A program made the position numbers and the translations under genes. A stretch of 64,000 nt of DNA. It comes from Bacillota bacterium (lineage in GTDB: Bacteria; Bacillota; Clostridia; DSM-8532). The stretch covers positions 62,001-126,000 of the forward strand of contig JAEZJF010000007.1 in assembly GCA_023415825.1 (NCBI GenBank), given 5' to 3'. Shown one piece after another: positions 54,855 to 62,673 of the stretch (position 1 is the stretch's first letter; every line of letters begins with the position of its first letter). The notes below the pieces were generated by a model, which worked only from the letters and a program-made list of their open reading frames with translations, was not told where the DNA came from and ran no database searches.

Positions 54855-56063
54855 TTATTTCATTCTAAAGCCGATTAAGGCAATATCATCCCTTTGCTCT
54901 TCATCCCCCATAAAGTCCTTCAATGCGGTTTTAAAAGTTTGTGCCTGTACCTGCATTGGCTCATTGGAATTCTTCTGAATCAGTTCAGTAAATCTATGTA
55001 TTCCAAAGCCATATATATCCTCTACACCATTTTGATCCAGAAATCCGTCCGTAGTCATGTAGAATGCTGTTTTTTCATTCCAGGTTATTTCATGATCCTT
55101 ATACACATAGTCAACATGAGACTTTCTGTATCCCACACTTTGTCTGTCTCCTCTTATTTCTTTCACTATGCCGTCATTGGCTATAAAAAGAGAGAGTTTT
55201 GATCCAGAGTAAATAAGCTTTCTGTTTTCAGGAAAAATCATGCATATGCCTATATCCAATCCATTATGCAATTTATTGGAGCTATCATACGCATTCATTG
55301 TACTTTTTACTTTACGATTCAATTCACTGATTACGCTTGCCGGACTTTGACAGTATCCTTCCTCTACAATTCTTTGTAAAACCGCATTTACAGTCATAGT
55401 CATCAAAGCACCGGACACCCCATGCCCGGTGCAGTCAAAAAGCGCTAAAACCAATCCATCCTTCATTTTCCTAAACCAATAAAAGTCCCCGCCTACAATG
55501 TCTTTTTGCTCATAGAATACAAAAAATTCAGAAAGGCATCTTGACATGATAGCATCATCCGGCAGTAGCGAGTGTTGAATCATTTTTGCATATGTCATGC
55601 TTTCCAAGATACTGTCATTCTTTTCTTTTAAAATCGCTTCAACACTTTTTCGTTCTTCTATCTCATTTTTTAAACTCTGTTCTCTATCCGAAAGCATATC
55701 CGCCATCTTATTGAATGCTTCAGAGAATTCACCCATATAGTCTACCCGTTGGGCATAATCCCCTTTTGCAATTTGCTGCGCCTGCCAGGTAAGATGAAGT
55801 AATCTTGAATGAAGCTCCTTTAGACTGGAAGCTAGAAAGTTAGTCTTTTTAGGTCGCTCTATGCTTAAATTCCCTTGAGAAAGAGGAATAGCATATTCAT
55901 AAAGCTCCTTAATATCTTCTGTCAGTGTGTTTGCTAAAGCAATCAAATCATTTAATTCATCGTTCTCGGTGCTTTTATTCGAAATCGGGTAAAACTTCCC
56001 CTTGGTTAACAAATAGAGGCATTCCAATACTTCGGCAATTGTATTCAATTCTTTTTCATTCAT
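54855..56063 (-). CDS. SiaA-like PP2C/SpoIIE-type phosphatase with HAMP-like linker
   Basis: A 402-residue Ser/Thr phosphatase. The N-terminal 90 residues are helical without a transmembrane helix. A HAMP-like segment (about 88-140: LLHLTWQAQQIAKGDYAQRV) and a coiled coil lead into the SpoIIE-type domain (about 170-400). Its metal-binding blocks are DIVGGDFYW, FDCTGHGVSGALM, TTDGFLDQNG and RDDIALIG. In Pseudomonas SiaA the phosphatase dephosphorylates SiaC; the same role is inferred here. Unlike that membrane protein, this one appears soluble. It is the last gene of the five-gene operon. Confidence 0.85.
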   Translation of the reverse strand: MNEKELNTIAEVLECLYLLTKGKFYPISNKSTENDELNDLIALANTLTEDIKELYEYAIPLSQGNLSIERPKKTNFLASSLKELHSRLLHLTWQAQQIAKGDYAQRVDYMGEFSEAFNKMADMLSDREQSLKNEIEERKSVEAILKEKNDSILESMTYAKMIQHSLLPDDAIMSRCLSEFFVFYEQKDIVGGDFYWFRKMKDGLVLALFDCTGHGVSGALMTMTVNAVLQRIVEEGYCQSPASVISELNRKVKSTMNAYDSSNKLHNGLDIGICMIFPENRKLIYSGSKLSLFIANDGIVKEIRGDRQSVGYRKSHVDYVYKDHEITWNEKTAFYMTTDGFLDQNGVEDIYGFGIHRFTELIQKNSNEPMQVQAQTFKTALKDFMGDEEQRDDIALIGFRMK

Positions 56064-56082
56064 GTGTTATAAACTCCCGGTA

Positions 56083-56616
56083 TTATTTCTTAATATTTAC
56101 CTGGAATCTACACACCCGATCTCCTGTAGCCCAGCAATCAATTTCTTTTGCAATAAACGCCATTCCTGTATATTCCTTCATAATTCCTGCAATGAACCCC
56201 TCATCATAATCGCATACAGATTCTTCTGTTATGGGTAAGCCGGAACAATCCAAATCTTCTGCAACAGTCAGTGTAAATTCAAGTTTTTCTACATCCGCTT
56301 TCTCCACCACTAATATGCCGATCCCCAGCTCCTGAAGCTTCTTTTGAAGTTGTGCAATAAATCCGTTAAAATCCAAGCTTTTATCCAGAACATTTTTACA
56401 GAACTCTCTACCGGCAAGGAGTCCACATTCCCTGAAAATTTCTGTAGTAGCCTCAGTGCCATATTTTGAATTGAGAATATCTCTCATTGCAAACTGAAAA
56501 AGTCTATAAACAGAAACAGGCATGGTATCTCCCAGATTAGGGCGGCCAGCCTCAATATCACCAATTGCTTCCCAAGTAAACTCTGAATTCTCCAACCTGC
56601 TCTTAAATTTAAACAT
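56083..56616 (-). CDS. V4R domain protein (likely sensor)
   Basis: A 177-residue protein with the V4R (4-vinyl reductase) fold; the C-terminal signature CWATGDRVCRFQV is clear. V4R domains usually bind small ligands as sensory modules in regulators. No other domain is present. ATG 56616 follows GGAGGG; a start at 56637 overlaps the upstream stop and is less likely. It lies between the GGDEF and phosphatase genes with short gaps, so it is probably a sensing part of the switch. The ligand is unknown. Confidence 0.78.
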   Translation of the reverse strand: MFKFKSRLENSEFTWEAIGDIEAGRPNLGDTMPVSVYRLFQFAMRDILNSKYGTEATTEIFRECGLLAGREFCKNVLDKSLDFNGFIAQLQKKLQELGIGILVVEKADVEKLEFTLTVAEDLDCSGLPITEESVCDYDEGFIAGIMKEYTGMAFIAKEIDCWATGDRVCRFQVNIKK

Positions 56617-56633
56617 GCTTCCCTCCGATGAAT

Positions 56634-57404
56634 TCATTTTTGCAGACCAGCTTTTTTTTTGTATTTTTTCTTTTGCTCATACATCCTTTTATCAGCAATT
56701 TCTATAATTTCATCAATATTGCTTTTGCACTTATCGTCTACTTCCAGTATTCCATAACTGAAATCAAGCTTATATGGTTTATTTATCTGATTATTTTTCT
56801 TTTGAAGAGAAGATACAATCTTCTTCAGTATTTTTTTTGCGTCATCCTCTTTACACTCGGGAAAAATAACCAGAAGCTCATCTCCACCAATTCTGCTTAT
56901 GCTGTCACATTCTCTTATGGTTTCTCTTATCAGATTACAAATAGTAATAATAAATTCGTCTCCCTCTTGATGTCCATAAGTATCATTCACATGCTTCAGT
57001 CCGTTAAGATCAATAAAACAGACACAAAAGCTCATTTTATTTCTTTTTGTTAATTTAATTTGATTGGACAGAAGTGTCAGACCGGTTCCTCTGTTGTATA
57101 CATTGGTTAATGTATCAATGGTAGCCAGGTAACTTAATCTTTTTTCAGTTTTTTTTCTTTCTTCAATTTCTTTTTTAAGTTCACTATGTATTCGCTGCAA
57201 ATATTCCTGCTGCCCATCACTTATTCTTACTAGCTTCTGAGTTAATTTCAGCATCTTTTTAAATTGAAGAACCAAATCTTTATAGTTATTGAGTAAGGGA
57301 TCATCCTTAAATTCCCCATTTTCAATTATTGAATCAGCACTTTCCAAGGTATCATTTTCTATCTTAAACAGATCCAGATTACTGTCATCATTCAAGATGC
57401 ACAC
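56634..57404 (-). CDS. GGDEF diguanylate cyclase (SiaD-like)
   Basis: A 256-residue protein. A helical N-terminal part (about 1-95) ends in a coiled coil EIEERKKTEKRLSYLATID, which leads into the GGDEF domain. The active-site motif is RIGGDELLVIF, and the inhibitory-site motif RxxD is present as RECD five residues before it. It should therefore make c-di-GMP and be feedback-inhibited. The start is GTG 57404, with GGTGG upstream. In Pseudomonas the SiaC protein binds and activates SiaD; the same partner is directly upstream here. Confidence 0.86.
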   Translation of the reverse strand: MCILNDDSNLDLFKIENDTLESADSIIENGEFKDDPLLNNYKDLVLQFKKMLKLTQKLVRISDGQQEYLQRIHSELKKEIEERKKTEKRLSYLATIDTLTNVYNRGTGLTLLSNQIKLTKRNKMSFCVCFIDLNGLKHVNDTYGHQEGDEFIITICNLIRETIRECDSISRIGGDELLVIFPECKEDDAKKILKKIVSSLQKKNNQINKPYKLDFSYGILEVDDKCKSNIDEIIEIADKRMYEQKKKYKKKAGLQK

Positions 57405-57415
57405 TTTTTACCACC

Positions 57416-57796
57416 TCAATTGTTGAAGCTAATAATTTCAAAAGGGAAATCAACATCCTCTACCAATTCTTCCCCGCACTCCATCATATTTCTGTTTCCG
57501 TCTTTGTAATACCAATACAATTTAATCAAAACGCCATTCAGATATGCGTTATTTAGTTTTTCAAAAATATCAAACATGCATTTTGAGCTGCTGGTATTTA
57601 AATATATAATCTTTATCTCTACAAGAACTTCCTCTTTTATATCTTTTAAATATTCATCCAGCCAAATAAATATTGGGTTATAGAATTTCATTGCGTTCTC
57701 AGGATAGGATTGGCCACTAATCTTCAAGGTATTGGTTTCCAGATTAAAATCTATTTCGGGGCTCGATTTGGTTGCTTCGATAAATACACTTTTCAT
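57416..57796 (-). CDS. siaC: SiaC-like regulatory phosphoprotein (DUF1987)
   Basis: A 126-residue protein of the SiaC family. The signature YLNTSSSKCMFDIFEKL is present and its Thr is residue 68 with this start, the position that is phosphorylated in Pseudomonas SiaC. ATG 57796 has AAGG at a spacing of about eight; GTG 57805 and ATG 57802 lie too close to it. In the known system the unphosphorylated form activates the diguanylate cyclase. SiaB and the phosphatase set its state. Confidence 0.9.
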   Translation of the reverse strand: MKSVFIEATKSSPEIDFNLETNTLKISGQSYPENAMKFYNPIFIWLDEYLKDIKEEVLVEIKIIYLNTSSSKCMFDIFEKLNNAYLNGVLIKLYWYYKDGNRNMMECGEELVEDVDFPFEIISFNN

Positions 57797-57816
57797 AATC
57801 ATCACCTTGATTTATT

Positions 57817-58383
57817 CTAAATAATAACCTTTAATATGAAAAACGAAAGATCATCCTCAAGCTGTAAAAAATTATATTCTAAAGGCATTGACGCCTTTTT
57901 AACCATCTCCAGCAACCCTAATCCTGCACCTATATCCTCTGATTCTCTTTTTTTGCGAAGCTGTTCCTTGTAGAATTTCTTTATTTCAAGTTTATCCATT
58001 GCATTAATATCAGCTAAATATTGCTTTAGCTTTGGAACACTCTTACTTTCTATAACATTTCCAGAAGAGACATAAAAATTATCATCTTCTTTTCCGATTA
58101 CAACGATACTCTGTGCATAATAGTCAACTAAGCTTTGATTTTGATGTGCTATTTGTTTTTCAAAATAATTCTTAATATTTTGTGTTTGCTCTACATAAAC
58201 TGAAAACACATCAAAATATGCTCTTTCAGCAGAAGCCTCATCGTTTTTTGAATTGCTTATATACGCTCTTATGGCTCCTCCCAGCTCTTCAATAATTCCC
58301 TGAGAAAAGGGCCCTTTAAAGCAAAGCAGAATACCATTAATAAATAGTTCGTTGCTTATATGAAATAGCTTTTCATTAATCAT
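57817..58383 (-). CDS. siaB: SiaB-like protein kinase (GHKL fold, DUF6272)
   Basis: A 188-residue protein of the SiaB family. The C-terminal SEDIGAGLGLLEMVKKA carries the glycine-rich ATP lid of GHKL kinases. In Pseudomonas SiaB phosphorylates SiaC on Thr. ATG 58383 has GGGAGG eight bases upstream; an in-frame extension to 58443 enters the repeat and has no ribosome site. It is the first gene of the operon. Its leader contains two units of the hairpin repeat and a good promoter at 58578-58606. Confidence 0.88.
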   Translation of the reverse strand: MINEKLFHISNELFINGILLCFKGPFSQGIIEELGGAIRAYISNSKNDEASAERAYFDVFSVYVEQTQNIKNYFEKQIAHQNQSLVDYYAQSIVVIGKEDDNFYVSSGNVIESKSVPKLKQYLADINAMDKLEIKKFYKEQLRKKRESEDIGAGLGLLEMVKKASMPLEYNFLQLEDDLSFFILKVII

Positions 58384-58444
58384 TGTACTGACCTCCCTTT
58401 TGGGCTTTAGAGAATACGAAAAGTCACCATTTGCTACTGACATG

Positions 58445-58583
58445 ATTAATACGAAGTATCAATTCTTGCGATAACCTATCGAAATTTTAATTTCGATAAC
58501 GGGTGAGGTTATTAATACGAAGTATCAATGTTCTCGGGTACCCGTTCGAAATTTTAATTTCGATAACGGGTGAGGTTATTATA
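58445..58583 (-). repeat. Tandem 66-bp hairpin repeat, copy locus 2 (two units)
   Basis: On the minus strand, two units with a period of 66 bp. Each has a long hairpin based on CCCGTTATCGAAAT-TAAA-ATTTCG and the small hairpin TTGATACTTCGTATTAAT. The inner segments between the two hairpins differ more than at locus 1. The element begins at the TATAAT of the siaB promoter and ends 62 bases before the siaB start. Confidence 0.85.
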
Positions 58584-58606
58584 TAATGAAAGTATATTAA
58601 TTACAA
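58578..58606 (-). promoter_or_regulatory. Promoter of the Sia-like operon
   Basis: On the minus strand TTGTAA (58606-58601), 17-bp spacer and TATAAT (58583-58578). The repeat begins at this -10 box and makes up the transcribed leader. Confidence 0.75.
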
Positions 58607-58700
58607 CTGATCTCTCCTTGTGCCACTCCAAAAAGGGCATTGGCGATCAAGACAAATCTGTTGCCCACATGCTATTCTGTTTTCAAGGAGGTGCTTTAAG

Positions 58701-59609
58701 ATGCACGCATGGGAACAAATACAAATAACCGTGGACTATATTGAGGAACATATTTCTGAAGAAATAAAAATCGAAAATCTGGCTAAGCTTGCTTTACTGT
58801 CTCAGTTTTATTATCAGAGACTGTTCAGCCGATTGGTAAAAAAGCCTGTAAACGAGTATATCAAGCTGCGACGCCTGGCAAAAGCATCCGATGCTTTACC
58901 AGATAAAAGCAGAAGAATTCTGGATATCGCATTAGATGTTGGATTCTCCTCTCATGAGACTCTTACACGAGCATTTAAGGATGCGTTTGGAATGACACCG
59001 GAGGAATACCGTGTCAATCCTGTTCGGTTGAATAACTTTGTAAAACCGCAGTTATTGTTGAATTATACATTGGTCGACGAAAATGTGCCCTTAATTGCTG
59101 ACGGGATCGTTCTTGAAATAACACGGCGGCAAGTTTCATCATCCCAATTTTTCGTAGGGCTCACAAGAGAAGAACCCATTAACCAGATGCCCGGAGGCTG
59201 TGAAACCGGTGTAGACACACTCGGAGAATTGTGGGATACTTTTCACGAAAACAAATCCGCTATTCTTGAACTAAAAACGGACGGCGATGAACTCGGTGTC
59301 GCCTATGCCGGTACAAAGGAAGGCTACTACCGTTATTTCGCAGGTGCCGAAGCTGTAGCAAACAAACCGTCCGAAGGTTATTCTTCTTGGGAATTACCTA
59401 AAGGCGAATATATTGTCTGCTCCTTTGAGGCGGAGGATTTTGAACATCTTGTTATGGATACGCTATACAAGGCTAACAGATACCTGTTTGAAACATGGCT
59501 TCCCAATCATAAACTACTGGTCAAGCCATTTGCAGCAGAGCGCTATGCCACTCATAGCCCCGATACAACCTGCATGGAAATATGGGTATTGCCTGAGGCT
59601 ATGGATTAG
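58701..59609 (+). CDS. AraC family regulator with GyrI-like effector domain
   Basis: A 302-residue regulator. The N-terminal AraC HTH pair (about 1-105) is typical (IENLAKLALLSQFYYQRLFSRLVKKPVNEYIKLRRL, DVGFSSHETLTRAFKDAFGMTPEEYR). The C-terminal half (about 130-300) has the GyrI/effector-binding layout, for example GLTREEPINQ, YYRYFAGAEA and WELPKGEYIVCSF. ATG 58701 follows AAGGAGG; an in-frame start at 58620 is rejected. Proteins of this design often sense bulky ligands. The DUF3788 gene follows 32 bases downstream. Confidence 0.9.
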   Translation: MHAWEQIQITVDYIEEHISEEIKIENLAKLALLSQFYYQRLFSRLVKKPVNEYIKLRRLAKASDALPDKSRRILDIALDVGFSSHETLTRAFKDAFGMTPEEYRVNPVRLNNFVKPQLLLNYTLVDENVPLIADGIVLEITRRQVSSSQFFVGLTREEPINQMPGGCETGVDTLGELWDTFHENKSAILELKTDGDELGVAYAGTKEGYYRYFAGAEAVANKPSEGYSSWELPKGEYIVCSFEAEDFEHLVMDTLYKANRYLFETWLPNHKLLVKPFAAERYATHSPDTTCMEIWVLPEAMD

Positions 59610-59641
59610 TTGAACAAAACATTATATGGAGCGGAACTCAT

Positions 59642-60067
59642 ATGAAATGGCATACACTTTACGATCAAAACAATCCCCCCACCTCGGAAGACATCAGCAA
59701 ATATGTGGGCAGTGAGCTATGGGAAAATCTGAATGCTTTTTTACAAGGTTCTTTCAAGATTCAGCCCAAATTCTCTTATAGCCGGTGCTCCATGCAGCCT
59801 GGCTGGAATGTCAAATACCAAAAAAGCGGAAAATCTCTGTGCACGCTTTACCCTATGGAGGGGTTTTTCATTGCCCTTGCAGTGATCGGCAATAAAGAAA
59901 GCCTTGAAGCCGAGTTACTGCTGCCTTCACTGAGCAAATACACACAAAGCTTATATCAAAACACCGTTTTTTCTGCCGGAGGCCGTTGGCTGATGGTGAA
60001 TGTCACAGAACCGGTGATTCTGGATGACGTAATCCGTTTGGTTCAGATAAGGGCAAAATCAAAATAA
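59642..60067 (+). CDS. DUF3788 family protein
   Basis: A 141-residue cytoplasmic protein of the DUF3788 family: SKYVGSELWENLNAFLQGSF, PKFSYSRCSMQPGWNVKYQKSGKSLCTLYPMEGFF and GRWLMVNVTEP are characteristic. These proteins are often next to AraC/GyrI-like regulators, as here. Function unknown. Its stop overlaps the end of the kinase gene on the other strand by nine bases. Confidence 0.85.
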   Translation: MKWHTLYDQNNPPTSEDISKYVGSELWENLNAFLQGSFKIQPKFSYSRCSMQPGWNVKYQKSGKSLCTLYPMEGFFIALAVIGNKESLEAELLLPSLSKYTQSLYQNTVFSAGGRWLMVNVTEPVILDDVIRLVQIRAKSK

Positions 60068-61666
60068 CATACTTTCATTAAGTGCACTGAAGTTTTTTCT
60101 GTTGCATTTATACAGGGCTTTGAAAACCTCAAAATAATGATCATAAACGGCCTTATTTCTCATATCAGGTATAAAGCGATTGCTCACCTTAATCAGCTTC
60201 TTCGCTTCACCGACCTTGCTTACGATACCGAGCCCCACTGCCGCAACGAGGGCTGCTCCAACCGCTCCAATATTTTGAGGATTATCAACTGTTTCGATTT
60301 CACGGCCCAGCATATCCGAAAGCATCTGGCAGGTCAGGGGTGCCAGAGCTCCTCCCCCTACAAAACGTATGACGCGGGAGGTCTTGACCTTTCTCTCCTG
60401 AGCCTCTAGCTGCCATCTCAAATGATAGCAAATTCCTTCAAGAACTGCATGAATCAGCTCGGTTTTTCCTGTTTCCAGACTGATGTTGAAGAACATGCCC
60501 CGTGCATTGGCGTCTTCAAAAGGACAGCGGTTGCCATGGAGCCATGGTGTAAAAATCACGCCGTTGCTGCCTGGGGCCACATTTTTAATGGCATGGATCA
60601 TATAGTCATATAAGCTTTTATATAGGGTTTCCTGTGAATCGGTGACATTTATCTTTTCCAGGTAGATATCTATTTCATCCAGAGCCAAATGGTCTTTTAC
60701 CCATTCAAGACATTTGCCCGCTGTTTCCAGCTCAGCGAAATAGTTGAAGGAATTAAAATCTGCACCAACAATTGCTGCGATCATAGAAGTAACATCCACA
60801 ATCTGCTTTTTCACAACCGTCGATACCCAACCGGAAGTACCTGAATAGATGTGGGTATCCCCCGGTTCTACCGCACCGGCACCGATACCAATCAAAGAGG
60901 CATCACCGCCGCCGCCGAATACAGGGGTACCCTCTTTAAGATGAAGCTGGGCTGCTGCTTCCTTTGTAATACGTCCTGCGATATCACTGCTATGTATAAT
61001 TGGGGGCAGATGCTCCATGTTAATGCCAAGCATGCTGCAGATTTCCCTGCTGAAGCCCTCTTTTCCCTTCCGCGTATCGTAAAGCAATGCGGCATAGGCA
61101 CTGTCGTGGGTCATGACAAACTCACCGGTGCACCGGCATATTAGAAACTCCTTCACATCCAGCCATTTGTATACTTTTTTATAAACCTCAGGCTCATTGC
61201 GTTCAACCCATTTGTATTTCCATACCGGATCCTTCACGCTGGCTGCTACCGCACCGGTAATGATGAGTGACTTAAGGAGCTTGAAAATATTAGCGCCCGA
61301 TATCTGCAAGCCATAGGACATCCCCCTCTTCAATTCATCCTTTGCCCGCTGGTCCATATAGCTCATGGCTCGGCGTACAGGCCTGCCCTCACGGTCGACA
61401 AGAACAAGCCCCTGCATTTGGGAACAGAAGGATATCCCCTGAATGCTGTCGGCAGAAATATTGTTTTCTTCCAGAACCTTCTTTGTTGTACTGCACATGG
61501 CGTTCCACCAGCTGTATGGCTCTTGTTCGGCGCAGCCGTTTCCTGTGACGAAAAGCTCATAGCCTTCCATTGCAGAGGCTATAAGCTTTATGGTATCCGA
61601 GATTTCAAATATACAGGTCTTCATTCCGGTTGTCCCTACATCATAAGCAATAACACGCTCTGCCAT
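60059..61666 (-). CDS. FGGY family carbohydrate kinase
   Basis: A 535-residue sugar kinase of the xylulose/gluconate/glycerol kinase type. The N-terminal half begins AYDVGTTGMKTCIFE (phosphate loop) and carries YMDQRAKDEL, whose Asp lies near the substrate. The C-terminal half has the ATP-binding GGGDASLIGIGAG and FVGGGALAPLTCQMLSDMLG, then NPQNIGAVGAALVAAVGLG. ATG 61666 follows GGAGG. The exact sugar is not fixed by sequence, and the neighbouring TetR and aminotransferase do not point to one. The 3' end overlaps the DUF3788 gene on the opposite strand. Confidence 0.9.
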   Translation of the reverse strand: MAERVIAYDVGTTGMKTCIFEISDTIKLIASAMEGYELFVTGNGCAEQEPYSWWNAMCSTTKKVLEENNISADSIQGISFCSQMQGLVLVDREGRPVRRAMSYMDQRAKDELKRGMSYGLQISGANIFKLLKSLIITGAVAASVKDPVWKYKWVERNEPEVYKKVYKWLDVKEFLICRCTGEFVMTHDSAYAALLYDTRKGKEGFSREICSMLGINMEHLPPIIHSSDIAGRITKEAAAQLHLKEGTPVFGGGGDASLIGIGAGAVEPGDTHIYSGTSGWVSTVVKKQIVDVTSMIAAIVGADFNSFNYFAELETAGKCLEWVKDHLALDEIDIYLEKINVTDSQETLYKSLYDYMIHAIKNVAPGSNGVIFTPWLHGNRCPFEDANARGMFFNISLETGKTELIHAVLEGICYHLRWQLEAQERKVKTSRVIRFVGGGALAPLTCQMLSDMLGREIETVDNPQNIGAVGAALVAAVGLGIVSKVGEAKKLIKVSNRFIPDMRNKAVYDHYFEVFKALYKCNRKNFSALNESMLF

Positions 61667-61746
61667 GCAATAACCTCCGCATCCCTGTGCGCTCGAAACC
61701 CTTTATAATTCTATAATACTCATGGATGTGCAATAAAACCGTAAGA

Positions 61747-62370
61747 TCATTTAAGGAAAAATGCGCCTTTGATGAACTTCATCAACTGCTCCACAACAAG
61801 CTCATCCTTATCAAAAATATCTTCTCCAACAAATATTTTCATTCGTTCCTTATAATACTCACAGGCATAGGAAAACTGCAGCAAAATAAACAGATTGTCA
61901 AGATAAAAAGCAAACAGATTTGCATTTACATCCGCTCTCACTTGACCGGCAGCCTGGGCTTCCTTTATAAAAGAGGTATATAGCCCTGCAGTGGCGTTCT
62001 CCATATCGGAAACAATTTTCCACACCAGATCGGAATGGCTCTCCGTTGCCATGCCATTATAAAGCTTTGTAAGATGGACATTGCTGCGTGAATGAGATTG
62101 TATGGCTCTGATGATCTTCTCTATCCTGCTCTCTAAATGCTCATCACTTTCCATGATCTCCTTAAGAACCTTTTTCAGTGTTTCCACACCAAAATGGACC
62201 ATAGTCAGAAACAAGTCCTCTTTATTATCAAAATATTTATAGATGGAACCCACACTGATGCCGGAATTCTGTGCAATGCTATTAATATTGGCGCTGTCAA
62301 AGCCACGCTCAGAGAATTCCATAATGGCGGCATCCAGTATCTTCTTTCTCTTTTCGTCGGATATTTTCAT
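61747..62370 (-). CDS. TetR/AcrR family regulator
   Basis: A 207-residue TetR protein with the HTH DSANINSIAQNSGISVGSIYKYFDNKEDLF. It is divergent from the aminotransferase gene at 62674. Two palindromes with matching halves, at 62416-62433 and 62585-62602, lie between the genes, so it probably represses both itself and the aminotransferase. Confidence 0.93.
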   Translation of the reverse strand: MKISDEKRKKILDAAIMEFSERGFDSANINSIAQNSGISVGSIYKYFDNKEDLFLTMVHFGVETLKKVLKEIMESDEHLESRIEKIIRAIQSHSRSNVHLTKLYNGMATESHSDLVWKIVSDMENATAGLYTSFIKEAQAAGQVRADVNANLFAFYLDNLFILLQFSYACEYYKERMKIFVGEDIFDKDELVVEQLMKFIKGAFFLK

Positions 62371-62415
62371 GAAGGACTCTTTAAAGTAATCTGTTTTCAG
62401 TTATTCCACCTCCAG

Positions 62416-62433
62416 TGAGTGAATGTTCACTCA
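62416..62433. promoter_or_regulatory. TetR operator 1
   Basis: TGAGTGAA-TG-TTCACTCA, a perfect palindrome 46 bp upstream of the TetR start. Confidence 0.82.
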
Positions 62434-62584
62434 TATTTTACCATACCATAAATTTTTTTCAATTATTAAATTCCCATGTATGGCTTAAATGACATATCAT
62501 TCTCTTATTTCAATACTTTCAGCTATGTGCCAAATTGAACAGTATTTGTTGACTTTTACCAATAGCGTGATATACTGAAAATAG

Positions 62585-62602
62585 TGAGTGAACATTCATT
62601 CA
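62585..62602. promoter_or_regulatory. TetR operator 2
   Basis: TGAGTGAA-CA-TTCATTCA, one mismatch to operator 1, within a longer palindrome (62581-62606). It begins nine bases after the -10 box of the aminotransferase promoter, over the expected transcription start, an ideal place for repression. Confidence 0.82.
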
Positions 62603-62673
62603 CTATTTTGGAACGAATAAATCATATGAAAAACTCAATTCTATCATGCTTTATTATGCAGATCGGAGGGTTT

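Larger units (their letters stand above)
62371..62673. promoter_or_regulatory. Divergent promoter region with two TetR operators
   Basis: This 303-bp region holds two operators and the aminotransferase promoter TTGACT (62549-62554), 16-bp spacer and TATACT (62571-62576). The rest is AT-rich sequence without other recognised signals. Confidence 0.7.

Noticed and set aside
58445..58583. Could the repeat be a CRISPR array?
   Set aside because: There are only two units, the whole 66-bp unit is repeated with no variable spacers, and no cas genes are present.
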